The translations under genes and the position numbers were made by a program. Of a DNA stretch of 64,000 bases, positions 8,379-17,673 are shown piece after piece. Every line of letters begins with the position of its first letter. Within the stretch, counting starts at the first letter, position 1. The stretch comes from RH-AL1 sp050013235 (GTDB taxonomy: Bacteria; Pseudomonadota; Alphaproteobacteria; Rhizobiales; Beijerinckiaceae), in contig JBEKFQ010000002.1 of NCBI GenBank assembly GCA_050013235.1, positions 51,429 through 115,428 on the forward strand, read 5' to 3'. The notes beneath the pieces were generated by a model, which was given only the letters and a program-made list of their open reading frames with translations, had not been told where the DNA came from and did not search any database.

Positions 8379-9287
8379 CTACGCCTTGCCGACGCGCGAG
8401 CTGCCATCGCGGGCAATCGCATTGTTTGGATCGAGAGTGAGGGCGCGCTGATAATTCAGGCTGGCCTTGGCGCGGTCGCCCATTTTCTCATAGGCGAGGC
8501 CGAGACCCGCCCAGGCATTGGCGTTCTTGTTGTTGACGTTCAGCGCCGCATTGAAATCCTCGACCGCTTTATCGTTCTTGCCGATGGCGATGAGGCTTTC
8601 GCCGCGGGCTTGATAGGGGGCGGCGGCGAAGGGATCACGGTCGATCGCATTGTCGAAATCCGTGATCGCCAAGGCATGATTGCCTTCGCGCTGATAGATC
8701 AACCCACGCGAATGAAAAGCCTGCGCGCTTTCCGGGTTCAACTTGATCGCTTGATCGAGATCGGCTTTGGCTTCGTCTAGCCGGCCCTGCACGCGCTCGA
8801 GATTTGCGCGGCCGAGATAGGCCGGGGCATGGCGAGGATTGGCTGCGAGCGCGCGGTTGAAGTCGGCCAGGGCGAGCTCGTTCTTGTTGGTCTGGCGGTA
8901 GGCGAGCGCCCGGTCGGTCAAGGCGGCGTAGCTATTCGGATCGAGTTCGATCGCCTTGCTGAAATCGGCAATGGCTTCCGGGAAGCGGCCGAATTTCGCA
9001 TAGGCCACGCCGCGCGTGGTCAAGGCTTCGACATTGTTGGGGTTGCGCGTGACGACCTCGGTCAGCGAGGCGATGTTGTCCGACGCGGCTTGCGGCGACG
9101 AATCCGCGATTTCGGCCACCCCGGCGCCGGTCTGGCCCATTTGCAGCGACGACCCGCAGCCACCGAGAGCGAGGGAACCTAGAAGGACAGCCACGAGAGA
9201 GCGATTCGCGCCGGGGCTCAGCCTAGGCCGGGCCTTTCTCTGGCGCTGGATATCATCCGGCGTTGCGGCGTTGAAAACTTCGGTCAT
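8379..9287 (-). CDS. Tetratricopeptide-repeat lipoprotein
   Basis: The 302-residue protein has a rather long N-terminal cytosolic stretch, then a hydrophobic signal with lipobox SLALGGC (Cys44), so it is probably an outer or inner membrane lipoprotein. The rest is six to seven TPR units in series (for example VEALTTRGVAYAKFGRFPEA, YAALTDRALAYRQTNKNELA, AQAFHSRGLIYQREGNHALA), a scaffold for protein partners. It resembles NlpI-like and O-linked-GlcNAc-transferase-like TPR proteins of alphaproteobacteria. The ATG at 9287 has AAGGA eight bases ahead and was preferred to one eleven codons upstream. The partner is unknown. Confidence 0.82.
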   Translation of the reverse strand: MTEVFNAATPDDIQRQRKARPRLSPGANRSLVAVLLGSLALGGCGSSLQMGQTGAGVAEIADSSPQAASDNIASLTEVVTRNPNNVEALTTRGVAYAKFGRFPEAIADFSKAIELDPNSYAALTDRALAYRQTNKNELALADFNRALAANPRHAPAYLGRANLERVQGRLDEAKADLDQAIKLNPESAQAFHSRGLIYQREGNHALAITDFDNAIDRDPFAAAPYQARGESLIAIGKNDKAVEDFNAALNVNNKNANAWAGLGLAYEKMGDRAKASLNYQRALTLDPNNAIARDGSSRVGKA

Positions 9288-9458
9288 CGCGGTCGTCCTT
9301 CCCGGCCCTTTCGCGGACAAGCGCCGAAACGCCTTATGCCAAGATCAATCCGGCGAGAATAGGACGCATTGCATGGGTTAAAATACCCTAAACGCGCTCC
9401 GCCGGCGCTCTCCAACGAGCGCCGCGCGCCGGTAATGCCGCGAGCCACGAAAGGCCAA

Positions 9459-9701
9459 TTAGCGCGGTGCGCCCGGAAGGGGCTTCGGCTTCATCGGCAA
9501 TAGGCCTTCGCGCTGCATCTTCTTGCGCGCCAGCTTGCGGGCCCGGCGGACGGCTTCGGCCTTTTCGCGCGCGCGCTTCTCGGAGGGCTTCTCATAATGT
9601 CCGCGCAGCTTCATTTCGCGGAAAATACCTTCGCGCTGCATTTTCTTTTTCAGCGCCTTGAGAGCCTGGTCGACATTATTGTCGCGAACGAGAACTTGCA
9701 C
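9459..9701 (-). CDS. rpsU: 30S ribosomal protein S21, GTG start
   Basis: The sequence VQVLVRDNNVDQALKALKKK and the basic RARKLARKKMQREGLLP tail identify S21 (80 residues), which helps base pairing of the 16S anti-Shine-Dalgarno with mRNA. Homologs begin exactly at the residue encoded here by GTG, and AAGGA lies seven bases before it, so the start is GTG at 9701 rather than an ATG seven codons upstream. Convergence or coupling with neighbours is not seen. Confidence 0.92.
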   Translation of the reverse strand: MQVLVRDNNVDQALKALKKKMQREGIFREMKLRGHYEKPSEKRAREKAEAVRRARKLARKKMQREGLLPMKPKPLPGAPR

Positions 9702-9878
9702 GCATCGATCCTTTAGCGTCACCGCCGTCAGTTCTTCCGAAGAACTACGGGCGAAGAGGTTGAAATGGGAATAGCAAGCCGGGCGCGCGATTTGCGCACC
9801 GGATGCGACGGCGCGGTGGTAGCAGAGGCGCGCTGGAATGTCTAGCGCGCTTCACCATACCGGCGCATGAATGAAACG

Positions 9879-10967
9879 TCACGCGCCGTGAAACACTTGG
9901 GTCGTATGGCCCATCTTTCGGCCGGGCCGGGCGTCCATCTTGCCGTAGAGGGTTAAGCTGACGCCGTTCGTGGCCAAAATATCGCGCCATCCGAGAACAT
10001 CGTCGCCGATGAGGTTCCGCATTTCGACTCGCGTGCCGTGGCGGGTGGTTTGGCCCAGGGGCCAGCCGCAAATCGCGCGGACATGCTGCTCGAATTGCGA
10101 GGTCACGGCGCCATCCAGGGTCCAATGGCCTGAATTATGGACCCGTGGCGCGATTTCGTTGACGCGGATGACCTCTTCGCCTTGCTCGATGGTCAAGAAC
10201 AGCTCGACGGCCAGAACGCCGGCATAATCCAAGGCATCGGCAATGGATTTGGCAATCGCCACAGCGCGTCCGGCCGTCTCCGGAGCGATGGCGGCCGGCG
10301 CGACGGTGCGATCGAGAATATGGTGCTCATGATGATTCTCGCAGACATCGTAGGCGGCGAAGGAGCCATCGAGTCCACGCGCGGCGACGACCGAAATTTC
10401 CTTGGTGAAGGGCACGACGCCCTCGAGAATCGCCGGCACGGCGCCAAGCGACCGGAAGGTGACGGCGAGGTCGGACCCTTCGCGAATCAGGGCCTGGCCT
10501 TTGCCATCATAGCCGAAACGCCGCGTCTTGAGGATGGACGGCCGGCCGAGTTGGGCCACGGCGCGGGCCAAGGCGCCTGCCGAATCGACCCCGATGAAGG
10601 GCGCGGTGAGAATGCCGAGCGATGTTATGAATTCTTTTTCGACCAGCCGGTCTTGGCTCGCCGCCAAGGCCGCGGCATCGGGGCGGACAGGCTTCAGCGC
10701 GGCCAGGACGCTCGCAGTGCGCGCGGGCACATTCTCGAATTCATACGTGACGACATCGACGGAGGCCGCGAAGGTCCGCAACGCCTGTTCGTCTTCATAG
10801 TCCGCGATCGTATGGGCGGTCGCGACATCGAACGCGGGACTTTCGGGGTCGGGCGAATAAATATGCGCCTTGAGACCGAGCTTGGCGGCGGCCATGGCAA
10901 TCATGCGGCCGAGTTGTCCGCCGCCGAGGATGCCAATGGTTGCGCCGGGAGCGAGGGGCTCCATCAT
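9879..10967 (-). CDS. purK: 5-(carboxyamino)imidazole ribonucleotide synthase
   Basis: PurK uses ATP and bicarbonate to make N5-CAIR from AIR in purine synthesis. The 362-residue ATP-grasp protein has an N-terminal GILGGGQLGRMIA loop, the AIR-binding TYEFENVP motif, ATP-grasp strands ILKTRRFGYDGKGQ and EISVVAARG, and the metal-site block VNEIAPRVHNSGHWT. Its start overlaps the stop of purE by 4 bp, so the pair is translationally coupled in the order purE-purK. Confidence 0.96.
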   Translation of the reverse strand: MMEPLAPGATIGILGGGQLGRMIAMAAAKLGLKAHIYSPDPESPAFDVATAHTIADYEDEQALRTFAASVDVVTYEFENVPARTASVLAALKPVRPDAAALAASQDRLVEKEFITSLGILTAPFIGVDSAGALARAVAQLGRPSILKTRRFGYDGKGQALIREGSDLAVTFRSLGAVPAILEGVVPFTKEISVVAARGLDGSFAAYDVCENHHEHHILDRTVAPAAIAPETAGRAVAIAKSIADALDYAGVLAVELFLTIEQGEEVIRVNEIAPRVHNSGHWTLDGAVTSQFEQHVRAICGWPLGQTTRHGTRVEMRNLIGDDVLGWRDILATNGVSLTLYGKMDARPGRKMGHTTQVFHGA

Positions 10968-11461
10968 CCTGCGCCACCTGGAACCAGGGCCACTTCCGCG
11001 GTGCGCGCCGAACGCCAGGCGGCGAGCCGCTCCGCAAGGGCCTTGTCGTGCAAGGCTAAAACCGAGGCCGCGAGCAAAGCGGCATTGATCGCGCCGGGCT
11101 TGCCAATGGCCAAGGTGCCGACCGGAACCCCCGCGGGCATTTGCACGATCGAGTAGAGCGAATCCTGGCCGTCGAGAACGTTGCCCGCGATGGGCACGCC
11201 GAAGACGGGCAGGGCGGTCAGGGCCGCCGTCATGCCGGGTAAATGCGCGGCGCCGCCGGCGCCCGCGATGATAATGCTAAAACCCTTGGCTTTGGCGCTT
11301 TTGGCGAATTCGACCATCCGCTCGGGTGTGCGATGCGCCGAAATGATCAAGGCTTCGAAGCCAATGCCAAGGGTTTCGAGCGTTTCCGCGGCATGCGACA
11401 TCACGGGCCAATCGGATTGGCTTCCCATGATAATGGCAATTGGTGTGGGCGAAGACGGCAC
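10964..11461 (-). CDS. purE: N5-carboxyaminoimidazole ribonucleotide mutase
   Basis: PurE class I moves the carboxyl group of N5-CAIR to C4, giving CAIR. The motifs IIMGSQSDWPVM, ISAHRTPERM (catalytic His) and AGGAAHLPGMTAALT are all present. I chose the GTG at 11461, which gives 165 residues, the usual length; the ATG 26 codons upstream adds a non-conserved tail. The ribosome site for the GTG is weak, so the start is moderately certain. It is coupled to purK by a 4-bp overlap. Confidence 0.93.
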   Translation of the reverse strand: MPSSPTPIAIIMGSQSDWPVMSHAAETLETLGIGFEALIISAHRTPERMVEFAKSAKAKGFSIIIAGAGGAAHLPGMTAALTALPVFGVPIAGNVLDGQDSLYSIVQMPAGVPVGTLAIGKPGAINAALLAASVLALHDKALAERLAAWRSARTAEVALVPGGAG

Positions 11462-11567
11462 GGTCGTTAGATTCCACAGGTGATCAGGCGGCTTAAACGA
11501 AGGGAGTCGCGCCTGCAAGCAGGACGCGCCCCCGGCCATGCATTTGGTAGGGAAAGCAGGCCGGTTG

Positions 11568-11795
11568 TTAAGCGCTAATATCCGGCGTGAGCTGATCGCC
11601 GAGGAAAGTCATGCGGTCACGCAAGACCAGTTTTCGCTTTTTGAGACGTTGGATTTGAATGCGGTCCATGCCGCCGAGGTGCAAGAGAGCTTCGATCGCG
11701 GCATCGAGGTCGCGGTGCTCCTGGCGCAATTGTTCGAGTTCGGCGCGCCAGGCCTTGCGCTCTTCCTCGGTCGGTTCGTTGTCCATATCAGTCAT
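11568..11795 (-). CDS. YdcH-family (DUF465) small coiled-coil protein
   Basis: This 75-residue, highly charged alpha-helical protein (ERKAWRAELEQLRQEHRDLD, then IQIQRLKKRKLVLRDRM) matches the DUF465/YdcH pattern: two short helices with the LKKRKLxLKDxI-like second helix. Function in the family is not settled. The ATG at 11795 gives MTDMDNEPTEEE and has a G-rich sequence before it; a longer reading to 11858 is possible. A second, shorter member lies at 12192-12374 on the other strand. Confidence 0.75.
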   Translation of the reverse strand: MTDMDNEPTEEERKAWRAELEQLRQEHRDLDAAIEALLHLGGMDRIQIQRLKKRKLVLRDRMTFLGDQLTPDISA

Positions 11796-12191
11796 GGTCC
11801 CGCCCCGTTCGCCTGTGGAAAAAGGGGATAAGAGCGCCTTTCTGCTGGGTGAGACCATCCAGGAGGAAAGCGTTCTGTTTCGAAAAGTTGGAGCACCCTC
11901 CAGCGATGCTTATAGCAATCGTTTTCGGCTTTTTGGCAAGACGCGGCGCAAGGATTTCTCGATTTCCGGACCCGGCGCCCAAGGGGTTTTTAGAGCGCGC
12001 TTCCGTTAAGCGCCTTGCCACCAAACCAATAAGAAAACACTAAGCTTTTGAGAAAGTTAGGGTGCCTTTCACCGGCCGAAAGTCTAACTTTATCAAAAAT
12101 TCACCGCGCCAAAGCGCCTTAAAAAGATCACTTGCAGGATGTCACAGCTGTGTCACACTGGCTTTGTCCGTAACTTCGAAAGGACGTCTGC
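11796..12191. other. Divergent intergenic region between two YdcH-like genes
   Basis: About 395 bp hold no convincing gene. Around 11865-11915 and 12000 there are fragments resembling the interspersed repeat (gttctgtttcgaaaagttgg). The part nearest the + strand gene is AT-rich and contains the 10-bp palindrome cacagctgtg within 12146-12155; it probably carries that gene's promoter. Confidence 0.45.
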
Positions 12192-12374
12192 ATGTCAATG
12201 CAAAACCATCTCAACGAGTTGGAACGGCGCCATAGCGCACTTAATCGTGAAATTGAAAAAGAGCTTGTTCATCCGAGTTCAGACGAGGTCAAAGTCGCCG
12301 AGTTGAAGCGCAAAAAGTTGCTTCTGAAGGATGAGATTACAAAATTGCGATGTAATCCCAAGACGTTACATTAG
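12192..12374 (+). CDS. YdcH-family (DUF465) small protein
   Basis: The 60-residue product (QNHLNELERRHSALNREIEK, then ELKRKKLLLKDEITKL) is a textbook DUF465/YdcH helical hairpin. AAAGGA lies seven bases before the ATG. The codon use is less GC-rich than its neighbours. It is followed by repeat remnants and a strong terminator at 12565. Function is unknown. Confidence 0.82.
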   Translation: MSMQNHLNELERRHSALNREIEKELVHPSSDEVKVAELKRKKLLLKDEITKLRCNPKTLH

Positions 12375-12420
12375 AGCATCTCGGACAAAAGTCATAGACT
12401 TTTGTGATTGAGAAGATGCT
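12373..12420. repeat. Palindromic interspersed repeat, variant copy
   Basis: This 48-bp element begins agagcatct and ends agatgct, with an inner inverted repeat caaaagt / acttttg. It shares the double-arm design of the units at 56679-56864 but with a diverged inner arm. It follows directly on the YdcH gene. Further downstream, 12443-12520 and 12637-12680 contain a second repeat module (cgctttggtg...ccaccaaagcgg) also seen near 43550, 56880 and 59190. Confidence 0.6.
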
Positions 12421-12564
12421 TTCCCCTTTTACAACTTTCGCCTCTTATGAAGAGAGCGGTCTTTTATTGCTTGGGTGGTGTCACCCGAGTGATGAGCGTT
12501 TGAGCTTAGGCTTGGAAAGGCGAAAGGGCTTTTGGAGAGTCCGGCCCAGATCCTTCCGGTCGTA

Positions 12565-12599
12565 AAAACACCGCTGGTTGTTTCAACCAGCGGTGTTTT
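12565..12599. terminator. Perfect bidirectional hairpin terminator
   Basis: A 16-bp perfect stem (aaaacaccgctggttg and its complement) with a 3-base loop carries A runs on the left and T runs on the right, so it can terminate transcription from both sides: the YdcH gene on the + strand and the pnt operon ending at 12680 on the - strand. Confidence 0.85.
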
Positions 12600-12679
12600 C
12601 GTATCGAGCACATGCTCTAATTTCTTAGCAAGAAGCCGATTTCGCCTCGCTTTGGTGAGTCCACCAAAGCGGAACGCGC

Positions 12680-14080
12680 TCAGTGCAGATCCTTCAAAAT
12701 GCTCTCGACCATCTTCTTGGCATCGCCGAAGAGCATCAACGTATTGTCGCGGAAGAACAATTCGTTCTCGACACCGGCATAGCCCGAGCCCATGCCGCGC
12801 TTGATGAAGAGCACGGTCTTGGCCTTCTCGACATCGAGGATCGGCATGCCGTAGATCGCCGAGCTCTTGTCGGTCTTGGCGGCCGGGTTGGTCACGTCGT
12901 TGGCGCCGATGACGAAAGCGACGTCGGTCTGGGCAAATTCCGAGTTGATGTCTTCAAGCTCGAAGACCTCGTCGTAAGGCACGTTGGCTTCGGCCAGCAG
13001 CACGTTCATATGGCCGGGCATGCGGCCGGCGACCGGATGGATCGCGTATTTGACGTCCACGCCCGCGGCTTTCAGCCGGTCGCCCATCTCGCGAAGCGCA
13101 TGCTGAGCCTGGGCCACCGCCATGCCGTAACCCGGCACGATAATGACCGATGATGCGTTTTGCATGATATAGGCGGCATCTTCCGCCGAGCCCTGCTTGA
13201 CGTTGCGGGTCTCCACCGCGCCGCTTCCCGCCGCCACCTCGCCGCCGAAGCCGCCGAGAATGACGGAGATGAACGAGCGGTTCATCGCCTTGCACATGAT
13301 GTAAGAGAGGATCGCGCCGGAGGAGCCAACGAGCGAGCCCGTGATGATCAAGGCCAGATTGCCCAGGGTGAAGCCGATCCCGGCCGCGGCCCAGCCGGAA
13401 TAGGAGTTCAACATGGACACCACGACCGGCATGTCCGCGCCGCCAATCGGGATGATGATGAGGAAGCCGAGCGCGAAGGAGGCAAACGCGATCACCCAGA
13501 ACAGGAACTGGCTGGCGCTTGCGACGAAGGCGACGACCGTCAAGACGATGAATGCCGCCAGGCCGGCATTAATGAGATGGCGCTGCGGCAGGATGATCGG
13601 CTTGCCGGACATGCGCCCGTCGAGCTTCAGGAAGGCGATGATCGAACCCGTGAAAGTGATCGCGCCAATCGCCAGGCCCAGCGACATTTCGACGAGGCTG
13701 CCGCCATGGATCGCTCCGTTTTCGCCGACAATACCAAAGGCCTGGGGGGCGTTGAGGGCACCGGCCGCCACGAGCACGGCGGCGAGACCGACCAGCGCGT
13801 GAAAGGCCGCAACCAATTGGGGCATGTCGGTCATCTTGACCGTGCGTGCGCGCCAAGCGCCCACCGCGCCGCCAATGCCGAGGCCCGCGAAGACGAGGAT
13901 CCAGGAGACGATGCCCGACGGCGGCTTGTAGGCCAAAGTCGTCAGGATCGCCAGACCCATGCCGGTCATGCCGAAGATGTTACCCTTTCGCGAGGTCGCC
14001 GGAGAGGACAGGCCGCGCAGGGCAAGAATGAACAGAATGCCGGCGATGAGGTAGAGTATCGCCGCGATATTGACGTTCAT
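12680..14080 (-). CDS. pntB: NAD(P) transhydrogenase subunit beta
   Basis: PntB is the membrane and NADP(H)-binding subunit of the proton-translocating transhydrogenase, which makes NADPH from NADH using the proton gradient. The 466-residue chain has eight or nine N-terminal membrane segments and then domain III with the NADP site VIIVPGYGMAVAQAQHAL, HPVAGRMPGHMNVLLAEA and FVIGANDVTNPAA. It follows pntAB by a 3-bp gap, so the three pnt genes form an operon. Confidence 0.96.
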   Translation of the reverse strand: MNVNIAAILYLIAGILFILALRGLSSPATSRKGNIFGMTGMGLAILTTLAYKPPSGIVSWILVFAGLGIGGAVGAWRARTVKMTDMPQLVAAFHALVGLAAVLVAAGALNAPQAFGIVGENGAIHGGSLVEMSLGLAIGAITFTGSIIAFLKLDGRMSGKPIILPQRHLINAGLAAFIVLTVVAFVASASQFLFWVIAFASFALGFLIIIPIGGADMPVVVSMLNSYSGWAAAGIGFTLGNLALIITGSLVGSSGAILSYIMCKAMNRSFISVILGGFGGEVAAGSGAVETRNVKQGSAEDAAYIMQNASSVIIVPGYGMAVAQAQHALREMGDRLKAAGVDVKYAIHPVAGRMPGHMNVLLAEANVPYDEVFELEDINSEFAQTDVAFVIGANDVTNPAAKTDKSSAIYGMPILDVEKAKTVLFIKRGMGSGYAGVENELFFRDNTLMLFGDAKKMVESILKDLH

Positions 14081-14083
14081 CGC

Positions 14084-14542
14084 TCAGCCCTTCTTCTTGT
14101 ACATGGAGAGCATGCGCTCTGTGACGAGGAAGCCGCCGAAAATATTCACGGAGGCCAGCACGAGCGCCAGGAAGCCGAAAATGCGCGCCCAGACCGGGCC
14201 GCTGTCGCTAAAAGCGCCGGCATCGACGCCGACCGACAAAAGCGCGCCGACGACGATGACGGAGGAAATCGCATTGGTGACGGACATCAGCGGCGTATGC
14301 AGCGCCGGGGTCACCGACCACACAACATAATAACCGATGATCACCGAAAGGGCGAAGATCGCGAGGCGGAAGACGAAGGGGTCGATCATCCCGCCCGATG
14401 CGGCATGGACGGCAGCCCCAGCCGCATGGCTGATCTGGTCGGCATAGGTTTGCGCGGCTTCGGCGGCATGGCGGGCCGTGTCCGCCGCCCCTTGGGCCCG
14501 CTCTAGCAGTTGGGTGTTTGTCGTGGCTATGTCTTGCGCCAT
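14084..14542 (-). CDS. pntAB: NAD(P) transhydrogenase subunit alpha part 2 (membrane domain)
   Basis: The 152-residue protein is the separate domain II membrane part of the alpha subunit, as in alphaproteobacteria where pntA is split. An alanine-rich soluble N-terminus is followed by FVFRLAIFALSVIIGYYVVWSVTPALHTPLMSVTNAIS, the signature hairpin of this domain, and two more membrane helices. It sits between pntAA and pntB. Confidence 0.94.
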   Translation of the reverse strand: MAQDIATTNTQLLERAQGAADTARHAAEAAQTYADQISHAAGAAVHAASGGMIDPFVFRLAIFALSVIIGYYVVWSVTPALHTPLMSVTNAISSVIVVGALLSVGVDAGAFSDSGPVWARIFGFLALVLASVNIFGGFLVTERMLSMYKKKG

Positions 14543-14595
14543 GGCTTAGGTCTCTCGAAAGGGCATGAGCAGGGGACGATTGAACCGGCGCCGAA

Positions 14596-15735
14596 TCAGG
14601 CCGCGTCGGGGAAGTTCGGATGAACGAGCTTGCCGTCCTTGGTCAGCAGGGTCGCCTTGACGAGTTCATCGTCCCACGGGACGTTGAAGGCCTTGGTCTT
14701 TTTGTCGACGAAGGTTTCGACGAATGCGTAGAGGTTTTTCGCGTAAAGCGCCGAGGCGGTCGAAGCCAGGCGCCCCGCGACATTCAGATTGCCGACGATC
14801 TTGACGCCATTGCTGGACACGACCGTCTCGCCGGGCTTGGACAATTCGCAATTGCCGCCGCGCTCGACCGCGAGATCGACGATGACGGAACCCGCGCGCA
14901 TCGATTCGACCATGGCGGCCGTGATGAGGAGGGGCGCCGGGCGGCCGGGAATCAAGGCCGTGGTGATGACGATATCTTGTTTGGAGATATGCGTTGCCGT
15001 CAGCGCGGCCTGCGCTTTCTTGTATTCGTCCGACATTTCCTTGGCATAGCCGCCAGAGGTCTCGGCCTTCTTGAACTCCTCGTTCTCGACGGCGATGAAT
15101 TTGGCGCCGAGCGATTCGACTTGTTCCTTGGTGGCCGGGCGCACGTCGGTCGCGGTGACGATGGCGCCGAGGCGGCGCGCGGTGGCGATGGCTTGGAGTC
15201 CGGCGACGCCGACGCCCATGATGAAGACCTTGGCGGCCGGCACGGTGCCCGCTGCCGTCATCATCATCGGCATGGCCCGGCCGAATTCCGCCGCGGCGTC
15301 GATGACCGCGCGGTAGCCGGCGATGTTCGCCTGGCTCGACAAGACGTCCATCGATTGCGCGCGGGTGATGCGCGGCATCAGTTCCATGGCGAAAGCCGAC
15401 GCCCCGCGTTCCGCAATGGCTTTCAGCGCGTCGATATGGCCATAGGGGTCGAGGACGGCGATGAGCAACGCGCCGGGCTTCAATCCCTCCAGGGATTCCG
15501 CCGGCGGGCGGCGTACTTGCAGCACGATATCGGCATCGCGGATCGTATCCGCGGCCGTATCCGCGATCGTGGCGCCCAGCGCCTTATAGTCGGCATCGAG
15601 AATGCCGGACTTGAGGCCGGCGCCGGCTTGGATGACGACTTCGGCGCCAAGCGCGACGAAGCGCTTGACCGTGTCCGGTGTTGCCGCGACGCGATGCTCT
15701 GAAGGATCGTTTTCCGCGGGAACGGCGATACGCAT
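14596..15735 (-). CDS. pntAA: NAD(P) transhydrogenase subunit alpha part 1 (NAD-binding)
   Basis: This soluble domain I (379 residues) binds NAD(H). It is related to alanine dehydrogenase: MRIAVPAENDPSEHRVAATP at the start, the RQD-loop region, and the dinucleotide motif VFIMGVGVAGLQAIATARRLGA. The ATG at 15735 has GGAG seven bases ahead and matches homologs; a longer reading to 15786 is rejected. It is the first pnt gene. Confidence 0.95.
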   Translation of the reverse strand: MRIAVPAENDPSEHRVAATPDTVKRFVALGAEVVIQAGAGLKSGILDADYKALGATIADTAADTIRDADIVLQVRRPPAESLEGLKPGALLIAVLDPYGHIDALKAIAERGASAFAMELMPRITRAQSMDVLSSQANIAGYRAVIDAAAEFGRAMPMMMTAAGTVPAAKVFIMGVGVAGLQAIATARRLGAIVTATDVRPATKEQVESLGAKFIAVENEEFKKAETSGGYAKEMSDEYKKAQAALTATHISKQDIVITTALIPGRPAPLLITAAMVESMRAGSVIVDLAVERGGNCELSKPGETVVSSNGVKIVGNLNVAGRLASTASALYAKNLYAFVETFVDKKTKAFNVPWDDELVKATLLTKDGKLVHPNFPDAA

Positions 15736-15919
15736 GAATGTCTCCGAAAAATGAAACGAAACCTGAAAAAGACAGGTTCGAGGCACGTGCGTTGAAGAGG
15801 GCAGGGACCAAAGAGCGCGCGTTAGAGGCTGCGGAGAAAGATCTTCTCGCAGGCTAAGGACGCTCTCCCGGTTCGAGAGGGCGTTTCATAAGTCCGCACA
15901 GCAGGAAAACCGCCGCTGA

Positions 15920-16069
15920 TTAGCCCCACAGCACCGCGAGGAGGATCATGATAGCGATCACGCCAATCGCGCCGTACTTAAAAAGAGTGAGAAACAGACG
16001 ATAGGTCTTCTCATGCTCGGCATAGTCCATATCGGGATGTCCGGCGGAAAGAGCGAGTTCGTCGACCAT
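15920..16069 (-). CDS. aa3-type cytochrome c oxidase subunit IV
   Basis: This very small gene codes for 49 residues: an acidic N-terminus (MVDELALSAGHPDMDYAEHE), the motif KTYRLFLTLFKYG and a single C-terminal membrane helix rich in Ile, Leu and Ala ending VLWG. That is the bacterial aa3 oxidase subunit IV family, which packs against subunit I of the terminal oxidase. A GGGGG stretch precedes the ATG. The gene lies upstream of pntAA on the same strand, a placement I know from other Rhizobiales, and ties respiration to transhydrogenase expression only by position. Confidence 0.88.
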   Translation of the reverse strand: MVDELALSAGHPDMDYAEHEKTYRLFLTLFKYGAIGVIAIMILLAVLWG

Positions 16070-16308
16070 AATGCCCCCAGTTCATGTTTTAAGCGGTCCA
16101 AGGCCCGCGCACGTTCTCGCGCCGTCCCGAACATGCCGGGCGTCGTCGAGACCAACCCGCCAGAACGTGGCGCGATATTCCAACTATGCCTGTTCCCCGG
16201 ATAGGAACCCGGAGAGGCATAAACCATCAGGCCACAGCAATCGCAATCTTCGCGAGGCGACGCAAGGGGCTGAATGTCCTAAAAAGCCTCAATTTTTCTT
16301 TCGGCGGG

Positions 16309-17673
16309 CTAAAAGATAGCTTGATTCAATCCGGCGCGCTCCAGCGCCAGGCCTTGGCGGGCTTGCAGGGCGGAAATCGAAAAACCCTCAATTAATTCAT
16401 TATAATGGCGATAAAAATTCATACGGGCGTCGAGGTGCAGGAAGACGCTGCCGAGTCCGATGGCGGCGCGATCCATGAACACGAATGGACGGGGCACTTG
16501 CACCGGACCTTGCTTCTTCAAAACTTGATGCAGCAGGAAAGCTTCCTTGCGGCCGTATTGGCCGGGCGCGATCCCATCGGCCACGGTCCTCACGCGGTCG
16601 TCGAGCAGCGGGCCGTAAATGAAGCGGGCCCAGATATTAAGAGTTTCGATCAACGCCTTGCTCAGCCCGCGAAAACCCCATTGCTCATAGGCATGGACCA
16701 CGAGCGCGTCGTCGTGCCGCAGAAAGCCGTGGTAGAGATCGACGACGCCCGCGGCAAAGCTGGGCTTGAAGATCCTGACGCAGCCGTAGTCGAGCAGGTT
16801 GATCCCGGCGGGCTCCCCGTTCCCATCGCGAAACACGGTATAATTACCGGGATGAGGATCGCCGTGGATCACGGCGTAATGGCTGAATGGGTACCACCAG
16901 GCCTGGAACATCGCGAAGGCGAGCTTGTTGCGGGTGTCTTCGCTGGCGCTCTTGAAGCCGAGCAGCTTTTCGCCGGTCAACCAATCCATGGTCAAAAGGC
17001 GCTTGGTGGAGAGATCGGGCCGCACGCCCGGCACGCGGACGGCGGCGCTGCCGTCGAAAATTTCGCGGTAAAGCGCGGCATGTTTCGCCTCTCGCTCGTA
17101 GTCGAGTTCCTCGCGCAGGCGGTCCGCGATTTCCTTAGCCATTTCACTTGTATCGACGGCGGAGCTAAACTGGCGGTGAAGACCAAACAGCAGGTCGAGC
17201 TGGCTTAGATCGGCCTCGACCGCCGATTGCATGTCGGGATATTGGAGCTTGCAGGCGAGCGGCTCGCCCTCGATCATGGCCGCGCGGTGGACTTGGCCGA
17301 GCGAGGCGGCGGCGGCCGGGTGATAATCGAACGAGCCGAAACGCTTCGCCCAATCGGGTCCCAGCTCCGCCATCATCCGCCGCTTGACGAAAGCGGGCCC
17401 CATCGGCGGCGCATCATTTTGCAGGGTTTGCAGCTCCTCGGCATATTCGGGCGGTAGCAGATCGGGAATAGTGGCCATCATTTGCGCCACTTTCATCATC
17501 GGCCCCTTGAGCCCGCCGAGCGCCTTGGTCAGCGCTGCCGCATTGGTCAATTCGCCATTGGCGCCAAACAGCCGGGAGCCCGCCATCCGCGCCGCCACCC
17601 CGCCCATATTGGCTCCCACCCGCGCATAACGCGCCGCCCGGGCGGAAAAGCGGTTGGCTTCGCGATCGCTCAT
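16309..17673 (-). CDS. ABC1/AarF/UbiB-family atypical kinase
   Basis: The 454-residue protein has the ABC1 (UbiB) kinase-like fold: the A-rich nucleotide loop HPAAAASLGQVHRA, VEADLSQLDLLF, DYEREAKHAALYREIF, then the catalytic-type HGDPHPGNYTVFRDG and LLDYGCVRIF blocks. Relatives include ubiquinone synthesis factor UbiB and AarF. The family KxGQ signature in the N-terminal extension reads KVAQ here (GPMMKVAQMMATIPDLLPPEYA). No membrane helices are seen at the C-terminus, unlike true UbiB, so it is more likely a soluble AarF-like paralog. Confidence 0.85.
   Translation of the reverse strand: MSDREANRFSARAARYARVGANMGGVAARMAGSRLFGANGELTNAAALTKALGGLKGPMMKVAQMMATIPDLLPPEYAEELQTLQNDAPPMGPAFVKRRMMAELGPDWAKRFGSFDYHPAAAASLGQVHRAAMIEGEPLACKLQYPDMQSAVEADLSQLDLLFGLHRQFSSAVDTSEMAKEIADRLREELDYEREAKHAALYREIFDGSAAVRVPGVRPDLSTKRLLTMDWLTGEKLLGFKSASEDTRNKLAFAMFQAWWYPFSHYAVIHGDPHPGNYTVFRDGNGEPAGINLLDYGCVRIFKPSFAAGVVDLYHGFLRHDDALVVHAYEQWGFRGLSKALIETLNIWARFIYGPLLDDRVRTVADGIAPGQYGRKEAFLLHQVLKKQGPVQVPRPFVFMDRAAIGLGSVFLHLDARMNFYRHYNELIEGFSISALQARQGLALERAGLNQAIF

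Noticed and set aside
13160..14506. A 448-codon open frame on the + strand opposite pntB and pntAB
   Set aside because: It is rich in Arg, Asp and His with no known motif, and lies fully antisense to the well supported pnt genes; high GC makes such frames by chance.
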